Shown here one piece after another: positions 54,635 through 64,000 of a stretch of DNA of 64,000 nt. Origin of the DNA: Loripinus fragilis. Taxonomy: Eukaryota > Mollusca > Bivalvia > Lucinida > Lucinidae. Position numbers and translations under genes: made by a program. The stretch is taken from contig OZ026530.1 in assembly GCA_964019695.1 (NCBI GenBank), forward strand, positions 30,052,690-30,116,689, given 5' to 3'. The notes under the pieces are model-generated. The model searched no databases. It was not told the DNA's origin and saw nothing but the letters and a program-made list of their open reading frames with translations. How positions within the stretch are numbered: the first letter of the stretch is position 1; each line of letters starts with the position of its first letter.

Positions 54635-56750
54635 ACATAGTGGTGCATTCCCGGAGGACAACGTCTCAACAGTATGGGAAGGTGTTTCGGTTGGCTGATC
54701 TGGACTCAATAACAACACCATGTAATCAGATACACAGCCCTGGAGTCTGACTGGCCATCAGATTCTAAGATGATGCAACTGGCTGAAGTGATGTGCAAGT
54801 AGAAAGAGTAGGACTCAGATTGTGTTATGGGCAGCAGTTTAATCAATACTATGTGGCAGCAGACGAACCATATAATAGACATACAGTAAGTGGTTTGGTA
54901 GAAATGGCAAGAAGTTCAGTGCTGAAAGACAATTAAGTCAGAAACTCAACTGTCAATGCTTTGGTGCTACGATATAATTCAGTAATGCTTCCAGAGACAA
55001 TTGATGGTTTAGAGCATCACCATCAACTAGTTTTAAAACACAAAATGTGTACAACCAACATGTTGACTTTCTTTCATCACTATATGAGTCACTACTTCAT
55101 ACAAACTGGACACCCCATAATAAAGAGGCAGATGTACCAGTGAAGCAGGGCCTGGAACCAATTATATTATGAGCAATACTAGGATCATTCATGTGAACAG
55201 AAAAGGTGCAATTGAACACCATCTCACAGATTGGCCAGATGCATCAATTAATATAGGTTCAGAAAAACTGATTGTTATAATGCCAAGCCCCCTTTTTTAT
55301 CCTAAGAATAAGCTAAATCAACAGTTTTCACTTAAGCTAGAGCATGGGTTGACTGATACATCGGTGGATGCTAGTTCTAGAGAATTCAAGCCATGTGGTA
55401 CTTATACTTCTGCCTGTCCTATTTCGAACTAGTATAGAATTTCTGTATTGAATTGCACAACAGTCTCATGTATTGTTTTATAGTGCTATCTCTTTCTCTT
55501 TCTAACCTGATTCACTACAGAAATTCTATCAATTTCTTCTAACTTCTCGAGTTCTCTGGAGGCTGGCAGACAATGATTGTCATATTCCTCTGTTTCCTGT
55601 CCTGAGTGAAAATATTTGGTAGGCTTACAAATGCATAAATTTTAATTCATTTAATATCGAGTATCAATAAAAAGTACATTATGGTACTAATTTTTTGCCA
55701 CATAAGTAAGAATAATATTATCTTTTATATCTTCAAATATATAACTATAGATACATATTTGCAATGTCCTAGATATGACATAGTACTGCAAGAGCTGTTA
55801 AAGGCTATTTGATTAGAATTACTCCTCAAAGAAAGGAAGTAACCTAAATCAAATAGTGTTGACTAGATATTTGCTAGAGTTAAAGACAAAGATTACTGTC
55901 CAATAGAGATCATTAAAGGATTAACTGATAAGGGACGGTTTCAGTATCTCACAAAATTAATGGGGCCTCAAGAGGGGACTTACCTGTATGCAACACAACT
56001 TCATTCACTAAGATAAAGATCAATATTTTATCATAAAATACCTAATTCCTTTATTGGACCACTTTATTGCCCCAGTGAGGAAGTCATAATCACCTCATTA
56101 TGGCTGTCCTTTTGATCTGCCCAGTATGACCCCTGGAGAGAGTCATAATGAGTGGTACCAGTATTATTGCTCAAATATTTGTCTCTTTAAACTCATTTGA
56201 TATAGCTATCGCCTGTCTGCATCTTTGACATTTCTTGACATAGTATATCATATAGTCATATCAAGGGCAGTGGGAAGTGTAAAATGTTCACACCTATTGA
56301 ACCAGGGTTTATTACTTCATATACCATATTTCATTTAAATATATAAGTAAATGGATACATATTTGATTTGTGCTGTCCTAAAGTATGACCTAATGCTACA
56401 AGAGCCGTTAGAGGCTGTTTGATTAGAATTACTCCTCAAAGCAAGGAAGTAACCTAAATCTAACAGTTTTGACTGAATATTTGCTAACTAGAGTAATACT
56501 CTCATTAGATATAGCTGTTTCCTGTCTACATCTTTGGCATTCCTTGACATAGTCTGTGGTCGTATCAGGGGCAGTGAGAAGTGTAAAATTTTACAACTAC
56601 TGAATCAATTTTGCATTTTATTTTTCAAAGCTGTCTTCCTGTACCTTAAAGTCAAGTATTTTTTTTCTGGTTGCCATCACATTGTATATAGTGTCTATAT
56701 CTATTTTTGCATGCCAAAATCTTTTTCAAACTTTGGGGACCAAAGTCTTC

Positions 56751-56762
56751 AAAGAAGGGGGA
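56751..56762 (+). promoter_or_regulatory. Candidate polypurine tract
   Basis: AAAGAAGGGGGA ends two bases before LTR 2, the position of a plus-strand primer in LTR retrotransposons. Confidence 0.55.
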
Positions 56763-56764
56763 TA

Positions 56765-59759
56765 TATTATGCCCTGCAATTTTTTGCATTTTGCATAATA
56801 AAAATAATAAAATAATAAAATAAAATAAAAATAATAAAATCACAAAAAACAAATATTACAAATAGATAAATATGAAAATAATTAAAAAACTGAATTCTTA
56901 GTTTTTGCATTTATAAATATCATAAAGATTTTTATTTTCGCTTTTCATATTTCTTTTTTTTCAAACTTTGGGCCTCAAACATTTTGTAGAATTATTACCC
57001 CTTTTGGAACATACTTTGGCATGTTTTTGTAACAGTATTAAATTGTTTTCTTAATTGATATGGTAAATGGCTGCTTACATTCTCAGACCCTGACAGTCAA
57101 CAACCAAAGCCGATGTCAATTAAGACATCAAAGCCAACTAATCAGAATAAATCCTTAAAAGTAGGAAATATCACCTGTAGTTTGGATAGCAATTTGCCTA
57201 ATAGCCCCTAATAAGCTTTGGTCACCTGGACCAGATTATTGCTATCCAAACACCTTTGTTCTAGTTAAACTGCCAGGTCTGTGAAGATGATTATGTCAAA
57301 TGGCCTACCTTTGATCATTAACATGTTAGTAATTTGAGTGATATAATCACTTTGTTTGACCAAATGTTTTGGCTTACGCCTGAGTAGAGATTTGACTATA
57401 TAACTCCATCCTGACCCTAACCCGTCACAAAACAACTTTGCTTGTGACTTTGGACGTAGGAAATAAATAGGATTGAAGTTATATTGTTCTTAATCATCTA
57501 TTCAGGTAAGAATAAACTTATATTTTCTTCTCCATTTACTTTTACTTTCTTGTAAATTAATTCCAGCTGAATTTCTGGTTAATTTTGGGCAAATGTAAGA
57601 GCAAGGAATACCTGTGCCTGTCTGTTTTGCAAACGATAAAGACACATATCAGCTAGCGAATCTGCACAGTCTGATCAGAGTCCTTACCGTTTGCTAACAA
57701 GACAGTAAAGGTTAATACGTTAAGATTGTAAGAATTTATATGATATAACTTTAAATTAGGCCAAGGAATACCTGCGCCTATCTTCTTTGCAAATAATAAA
57801 GACACAGATCAGCTAGCGAATCTGCACAGTCTGATCAGAGTCTTTACCGTTCGCTAACAAGAAAGTAAAGGTTTTTACCGTTACAAAATGTAGGGATTTA
57901 TACTATGTTACCTTTTAATTAGGCCAAGGAATACCTGCGCCTATCTTCTTTGCAAATAATAAAGACACAGATCAGCTAGCGAATCTGCACAGTCTGATCA
58001 GAGTCTTTACCGTTCGCTAACAGGAAAGTAAAGGTTTTTACCGTTACAAAATGTAGGGATTTATACTATGTTACCTTTTAGTTAGGCCAAGGAATACCTG
58101 CGCCTGTCTATTTTGCAAACAATAAAGACACAGATCAGCTAGTGAATCCTCACAGTATGATCATGGTCTTTGCTGTTCGCTCTCAAGAACTTAAACGTTA
58201 TTATGGTTAAAATGTGAGAACGGACTCTGTAACTTTTTAAGTTAGGCCAAGGAATACCTGCGCCTGTCTATTTTGCAAATAATAAAGACACAGATCAGCT
58301 AGCGAATCTGCACAGTCTGATCAGAGTCTTTACCGTTCGCTAACAAGAAAGTAAAGGTTAATAATTTAAAAATGTAAATATTTATACTATGTAGCTTTTA
58401 AGTTAGGCCAAGGAATACCTGCGCCTGTCTGTTTTGCAAACAATAAAGACACAGATCAGCTAGTGAATCCTCACAGTCTGATCATGGTCTTTGCTGTTCG
58501 CTCTCAAGAACTTAAACATTATTACGGTTAAAATGTAAGAACATACTCTGAAACTTTAAAAGTCTAAGGCCATGGAATACCTGCGCCTGTCGGTTTTACA
58601 AATAAAGACACAGATCAGCTAGTGAATCTGCACAGTCTGATCGGGGTCTTTGTTGTTCACTCTCAAATAAATTCAAGATTAAGTCCTTAATATACAGGAA
58701 TACCGTATTTTGATTATAATCGTTAATATACAGGAATACCTTATTATGATTATAATTGTTAATATACAGGAATACCGTATCAAGGTTGTAATTGTTAGTA
58801 TACAGGAATACCGTATACATGTATGTAACTGAGCGAGACCAAGGAATACCTGCTCTCGCCTGTTTGGCAAATGATAAGGACCTAGATCAGCTGGCGAATT
58901 CGCAGTCTGATCAACGTCTTTGTCGTCCGCTGTCTACAAAGTAATAATTATCCTTAAATAGTCTTCTTGTATAAGCTAGTCTCTAAAGCTGAGCTAGCTT
59001 GACAGGGCTTCACATTCATGTACATACTTTTGCATGAATTGTAAGAATGAATCTTGTTGTAAGATGTAGCATTTTCTTGAAACTGACTAATTTTGGAAGT
59101 GTTAGATATGAAAAATAACTAAAGACTTTGTCACACCTCTCATATGCAAAGCGAGAAATTCCCTAAATAATCAAGGTCTCATGTGCTAAGCAAGAAATTC
59201 CCAAATAAATAAGGTCTCATATGCTAAGCGAGAAATTCCCTCATTAAACAAGCTCTCACCAAGCTAAGCAGTTATTTCCCTTATATAGTTAAAATGAGCT
59301 TGATCATGTCTGCAACTGCAATGTTCCTTCAACGTCTGCAGCAGATAAGTGATAATATACTTCTACCTGCAACTGCAATGTTGGTTTAACGTCTGCAGCA
59401 GATAAGAGACAATATACTTATATCTGCAACTGTAATGTTCGTTTAAGATAAGCGATACACTTATATCTGCAACTGCAATCATATAAAAATGATAGGTTAA
59501 AAGTGTATATCTATGAGAACTTCATGAGAAGTTGCACAAATGCATCCTCTTGAAGTTCTGTTGATATTATACTATATAGTCATTTTCTTTGAAATGCTAC
59601 TCTCTTTGTATATATGTTTTATTATGTATTTCTATCACACAAAACAACTTTGCTTGTGACATTGGACGTAGGAAATAAACAGGATTGAAGTTATATTGTT
59701 CTTAATCATCTATTCAGGTCAGCCGAACCCCTTCTACATCACGACCTATCAGCATAATA
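56765..59759 (+). repeat. 3' terminal repeat (LTR 2), 2995 bp
   Basis: It matches LTR 1 nearly base for base, with sparse changes such as one A/G in the third 160-bp unit. The last 35 bases are an exception: ACGCCTTGTACACACGACCC in LTR 1 reads ACCCCTTCTACATCACGACC here. Confidence 0.85.
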
Positions 59760-59763
59760 TATC

Positions 59764-60529
59764 ACAAAATGAGACACATATAATCAAAATTTTAAAATAG
59801 AAGCATTATTTGTGTTGTTCAGTATATTTCACCCTCCAGCAAGCACATGCAAATTGTATCAAACCCTTCAGTGGCGGAATTGTGTGATATACGGGAAATG
59901 TCTCTTCAAAAAATGACATTTTTGTAATGCTATACCTTGGAGTAAAGCGAAATTGATTTAAGAGGGATATTTCTGTTATTTTACCAATATAGATTAAGAG
60001 TAGGTCCTGCTAAAAAGACAAAGATACAATTCCAAATATGCTATATACTATGTAAAAATACTATACATTACTTTTTCAGCTATTGGTAAGTCAAATGAGT
60101 GTAATTAGACTTTTGTCCTCTAAATTATTACATGATATCAATATGAACCTAACAAAGTAAAAAATGCCAAAATGCAGTGTACTATACGCATAGCACATTC
60201 AGTTAGAAAATGCAGCATTCATTATTTTGGTTAGTATAGTTCTTCAAAGTGTGCTTGAGCATGCTAGTATGTATGATTAGGGATAGTTATGCTTATTTTA
60301 TAAACATATATGCAACATGCAGAGTGTTTATGTGCAAGAGTGAAAATATTTCTCAAGAAGCATTTCTTTTTTGTGTAGTATACATGAGCCGCGCCACCAA
60401 TCGTTTGCACAAAGTTTTTAACTCTTCAAAGGCGGAATTGAAGAGGGCACATATTGTCCTTTAAGAAAATATATTTTTCGTCATGTTATACCTTTGAGTA
60501 AAACGACGTCGATTTTTAGAGGGATATTT
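59764..60529. other. Intergenic, minor repeats
   Basis: A local direct repeat is visible: AACCCTTCAGTGGCGGAATTG (59865) with ACCTTGGAGTAAAGCGA, and AACTCTTCAAAGGCGGAATTG (60419) with ACCTTTGAGTAAAACGA, about 555 bases apart. No gene is supported. Confidence 0.5.
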
Positions 60530-60855
60530 CAGCTCTGTCTGTAGCCTAGTGTTGTTGCAGCAAAACAAACGGTTATAAATGAAGTTTATGCATTTCAATA
60601 AAATGTCGCTATAGCGATATTTTATTGAAAAAAAACCCCATAAACTTAATTTATTCTGCTGATTGAACTTTTCTGATTATCATAATAATCGATTTAAATA
60701 GAGCTGAATCCACATGCTACAGAGCTTATTTACCATATGCGAGTTCCGGCTAGCAAAATGGACTTTTTTGGTACATAGTACTACCCGTTCTACTCCTTAT
60801 ACATATATACACCCGAGTCGTGATTCGATTATCGAATTGTAACGGACTTTCCCGA
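60530..60855 (-). repeat. Inverted copy of the repeat at 8921-9240
   Basis: TCGCTATAGCGATATTTTAT, TTAAATAGAGCTGAATCCAC, TTGGTACATAGTACTAC and ACGGACTTTCCCG match the repeat after exon 2 in reverse. Confidence 0.8.
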
Positions 60856-61481
60856 ATGATTTGCTGGGGAGTCCATCTGTCGCATTTTCGCGTGTTTTTG
60901 AGAATTGATTTCCAGAAAATACGGATTAAGTTTATGCGAATTTAACGTGATTTTTTCAAAAGTATCCCAGCAATTTACGAGTTCCCTGTCTATTCGATTA
61001 TCGCAATAATCACAAATATGCCAATCATGATTCATAAACCTCCCAAAAGCTCCACCCACCAGTTTCGATTTTACCAACTACTTTCTTTCTCTCTTTCTAC
61101 AAATGAATCAAGAGTCGCTTGTTTCCCAAGTTCAGAATTGGATATCTTCTTAGATAGGTTCGCAATTTTAAAGATTTGCCAACTGTCTTTAAGCTTTTGT
61201 TGGCAGGCTTAAGTTTATCAAACTCGCCACATGGGTTTATGACCTCGTATTAAAGGCCCAAACCAGCTACAAAATCTACATATTGTAGCTAGAATACACA
61301 AATTTGAAGATTTCACTTCCATAAAAGCAAACAGCAAAGGCGCGTAGCAGACTACTGATACAAAGCAATGATATTGCCTTGAGGTAATTGCGAAATTTCA
61401 AAAATAAGCACTCCTTTGCGTACGAAAATAAACACAACGTGATGTTTTAGAAGATTAACATTCTACACACACAATTTATAT
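60856..61481. other. Intergenic, nothing recognised
   Basis: Two short open frames on opposite strands overlap here, without a domain. No structure is seen. Confidence 0.4.
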
Positions 61482-61825
61482 AGAGGATCTTACATGAGTG
61501 CTCATGTTTTATTGAATTTATTAAACGAGTTGGGGAAAAGAGATAAAATGCGAGGCTTGCCGAGCATTTTATCTCTTTTTCGCAACGAGTTTAATAAATT
61601 CAATAATACAAGAGCACGAATGTTAGATTCTATTTATCATATGACAAATACTTAGAAATGTCATTTCTGGCGTAAAAACGTTATGATTTTGTCATCATGT
61701 ACGCAACGTTGTTATGGACGCCATAACGTTTCCCGTAAATCGATAAACCACTAGTGGTTTACAGATTTTATTGCATGGCGTTATTTCACTCCCAGACACG
61801 ACGTCATATGATAAATGATTTTATC
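61482..61825 (+). repeat. Foldback repeat family E, copy 2
   Basis: The inverted arms TTATTGAATTTATTAAACGA and GTTTAATAAATTCAATAATA surround GCGAGGCTTGCCGAGCATTT; it then matches 38700-38935 through CCACTAGTGGTTTA to TCATATGATAAA. Confidence 0.85.
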
Positions 61826-62264
61826 TCATGTACAATTATTCATCCTCAGTAAAATCACCTCATTTTTGCATTTTCAACTCTGTCATTCGCTCGTCATTTT
61901 GTGGAAACAATATCCTTACATAAACGGGTCCCCATTTTCGGAACGTATTCCTATTAAACTGTGGTCATAGTTTAGATTTTCAATCTCAAAAAGTTCTCTT
62001 TAATTTTTTAAACGCTATATATTCCATGTCTACCTACCTATAATTCGAACTACTGACTATTCGAAATACTATATTTAGTACAGAGGACTTCGAATTAACG
62101 AAATATGAATGCAACGTTACTTATATTGATTGGTTGGCTTGACTCACTACATACATGTAAATCCATATATTTGTTTCTTGACCGAAAAATCGAAACAGTT
62201 AGAGTGAAAATAGTGTTATTTGTTTGAATAAGATTTCCCATGGAATTATTATCAAGATAATATA
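61826..62264. other. Intergenic, nothing firm
   Basis: TTCGAACTACTGACTATTCG and GAGGACTTCGAATTAACG (62047-62100) resemble mariner-type ends but were not paired. Confidence 0.35.
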
Positions 62265-62410
62265 CAATTATTGACTTCAATGAGGTAGACATGAGGATTT
62301 ATCAACCCGAAAAAGTGATAATTCACCGAGGCCACTAGGCCGAGGTGAATATCACTTTTAAGGGTAGATAAATCCTCATGTCTACCAAAATTGAAGTCAA
62401 TAACTGTTTT
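62265..62410. repeat. 146-bp foldback hairpin
   Basis: TTATTGACTTCAATGAGGTA and GACATGAGGATTTATC pair with GATAAATCCTCATGTC and TTGAAGTCAATAAC; the inner stem is AAGTGATAATTCACC / GGTGAATATCACTT around GAGGCCACTAGGCC. Confidence 0.85.
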
Positions 62411-62944
62411 GTTATATGACTTTTCAACTTAGAATGGAAATGTTCTACTTTCACTTTTGTTGCTGAAGTCAACCTTCAACCTAAGGACTTTCTAACAAGT
62501 TTTATCAACTGTTATTAAAATATTTTAATGTAGTATTTTGCAATTTGAAATGTATATTAATTCTCTAAATGTGGAATGTAAAATTTAATCATAAACTTTT
62601 TTTTACATTTTGTTTACTCAAACAAAGATAAATGAACAAACAAAACATAACAAAACAGTTGTTAAAATTCATGAAAGTCTTTAGTTTACCTGTTGGGATG
62701 TGAAACAATAAATCATGTCAATTTCATGCAGCACATGCTAGTTTTATACTCATCATGCTATTTTTAGCTCTCTAGAGGGTGATATTGCAGAAGTGTCAAA
62801 AATATTAACTTCTGGAAACTAGTTTGAGCTGAATTTTATCCTATATCACCTTCTGAGCCAGTTTAGACCAGTTTTGAGGTAGACATAGAGATTTATGAAG
62901 ACAAATTCGGCTAATCAGGAGACAGGATTCTCTCCAGTCATATA
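62411..62944. other. Intergenic, partial echo of the hairpin
   Basis: GAGGTAGACATAGAGATTTA at 62877 repeats part of the arm of the preceding hairpin. Nothing else is seen. Confidence 0.4.
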
Positions 62945-63466
62945 ACAATCAGTGTTAGCTGGACCCACCATGGTTTTCTTTAGCTCTGACTATCTGTGAG
63001 CCGTGAGGCCTTTTCTTTGTTTCACCACAGCGTGTTAATTTGATTAGAGTGTTTCTCCATGGTGATACATTGCATTAGTTAGAGGGCTTCCATGCAAGCT
63101 GAACATTTCTTGTACTTCAACAACAGCAGAATCTAGGGCGAAGATTTGGAACGGGTAAAAATGCATTTAGGCTCCCCGGTGGCTTAGGTTGCTGTTCGTT
63201 CTATGATGGTGGTTCTGTTTTTGTTGACTTTTTGTTAATTGTTACTCCCATTGTGGGGTCTGTAATTGTTCTATGGTTTGTTGTACGTTACTTTATGTCC
63301 ATTCTAGTTTTGCAATCATCTTGATGGGGAAAAGAGGGCTGGTTGCTTTGCTTAGTTTGTCTGCCTGGTGTCTCTTGATGGTTATGTGACTCTTACTCAA
63401 GGTGCCATGGGTCTGTCTGCGGTTTTTGATTGTGGTATTTCCTGATCATACTCACTTACTATCTTT
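62945..63466 (+). repeat. Interspersed repeat family A, copy 4 (longest)
   Basis: It begins with AGCTGGACCCACCATGGTTT (shared in reverse with 20950-21010), passes through GCATTAGTTAGAGGGCTTCC and CAACAGCAGAATCTAGGGCG, and ends ATCATACTCACTTACTATCT. Confidence 0.8.
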
Positions 63467-63510
63467 TAGGCTTAATTTAGCAACGATTGGTTTAATTGTA
63501 ACTTTTAATT

Positions 63511-63850
63511 GGGCCTTGACGCAAGAAAACCTAGCCTCGAGGTTAAAAAACTTTTTTCATGCTCAACTCAGCTGCGCACGGAATTCATCCTGCTCATAAA
63601 TGTTAAAGTGTCAACAATTTTTGGCATTTAAACATGTATAAGCAAGATAAATAGAACATCTGAGAGACTTAAAACAAGAAATTTCACGATTTGTCAGTAT
63701 TCTAGCTTTTATGAGCACTTGAAATTTCGTGCTCAGTTGAGTTGAGCATGAAAAAAATTACAACCTCGACGCCTGCCTCAAGTTGTCTTACTCAGCTACA
63801 GAGACTAGTATGAATATTGAAATTTCGCAAGGAGCAAGTTTGAATAGTGC
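63511..63850. mobile_element. MITE family I remnant interrupted by a complete family K element
   Basis: GGGCCTTGACGCAAGAAAAC starts a family I copy. At about 63552 a family K element with full inverted ends (TTTTTTCATGCTCAACTCA, TTGAGTTGAGCATGAAAAA) intervenes to 63757. Family I sequence (AGTTGTCTTACTCAGCTACA) resumes after it. Confidence 0.65.
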
Positions 63851-63856
63851 ATGTAT

Positions 63857-64000
63857 ACAGTAAGACCTGTGTAAAATGGCCACTGAAAAATAGACAAAAC
63901 AAAGATCTTAATGACAAATGGTAGCTTAATGAAGGTCAAAAGTATTGCAGAATGCTCCCCTTGGAGCATTCTGCAATACTTTTAACCTGCATAAAGCGAT
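63857..64000 (+). mobile_element. MITE family J, copy 2, cut by the window end
   Basis: TACAGTAAGACCTGTGTAAA is the family J end; AAAGTATTGCAGAATGCTCC and GGAGCATTCTGCAATACTTT form a near-perfect central palindrome. Confidence 0.75.

Larger units (their letters stand above)
54614..56764 (+). other. Interior of the LTR-like element, no coding domain
   Basis: Open frames at 54961-55143 and 55169-55432 show no retroviral-type motif. The 3' half contains a diverged direct duplication: about 55770-56330 and 56375-56620 share GGCTATTTGATTAGAATTAC, TCCTCAAAG-AAGGAAGTAAC and GGGCAGTG-GAAGTGTAAAAT. The interior looks like non-coding filler that keeps only the cis signals at its two ends. Confidence 0.65.
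51620..59759 (+). mobile_element. 8.1-kb non-autonomous LTR-retrotransposon-like element
   Basis: Two nearly identical 3.0-kb direct repeats (51620-54613, 56765-59759) flank a 2.15-kb interior. Each repeat begins TATTATGC and ends GCATAATA, an inverted pair as at LTR ends, though not TG...CA. A primer-site-like TGGTGGAGAATCCGGGT follows the first repeat after GATT, and a polypurine AAAGAAGGGGGA precedes the second. TATC flanks the whole. No gag, protease, reverse transcriptase or integrase motif is seen in any frame, so this resembles a large non-autonomous derivative. Few differences between the repeats imply a recent insertion. Confidence 0.78.

Noticed and set aside
51620..59759. Regularly spaced repeats in the LTRs as a CRISPR-like array
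   Set aside because: Units are 36-160 bp with homologous, not unique, spacers, in a eukaryotic LTR-like repeat; there are no cas genes.

Overview
The window is eukaryotic nuclear DNA: AT-rich, with split genes bounded by GT/AG, tRNA-headed SINEs, many short inverted-repeat elements, microsatellites and no prokaryotic gene organisation. The repeats (for example the motif CAGTCTGATCAG and hairpin elements with GGGCCTCGACGC-type ends) remind me of bivalve mollusc genomes. That placement is recollection, not something I could search.

The one host gene I can support is on the + strand, about 6640-39750: a beta-1,3-glucuronosyltransferase of family GT43 (B3GAT/GlcAT-like). It has five coding exons (6640-6760, 8517-8911, 23139-23225, 37183-37383, 39649-39750). 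Their phases agree at every junction and give 301 residues if the ATG at 6640 is used: a type II membrane anchor, then a Golgi-type catalytic domain. The 906 bases of CDS are spread over 33 kb, and the introns are packed with transposable elements, several ending within tens of bases of a splice site.

Layout. 1-6600: intergenic or 5' flank, with a cluster of unrelated tRNA-like sequences, two inverted-repeat elements and several repeat families. 6640-39750: the gene. Intron 2 (14.2 kb) holds a 2.3-kb foldback element and a 2.5-kb terminal-inverted-repeat element. Intron 3 (14.0 kb) holds SINEs, a Tc1-like transposase remnant, hairpin repeats and a nested hAT-like element. Introns 1 and 4 are short. 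41877-43787: a decayed Mutator-like (MULE/ZSWIM-type) transposon with a 9-bp target duplication, whose ends are arrays of a 43-bp palindromic unit. 43860-49110: inverted repeat arms around a 188-bp satellite of about 14 units. 51620-59759: an 8.1-kb LTR-retrotransposon-like element with nearly identical 3.0-kb terminal repeats, primer-site and polypurine-tract candidates, a 4-bp target duplication and no recognisable gag or pol. 59760-64000: more hairpin and interspersed repeats.

I see no rRNA gene, no intact tRNA gene, no CRISPR array and no second intact protein-coding gene. Most of the sequence outside the gene is transposon-derived, and the non-coding structures at transposon ends are the most unusual content.
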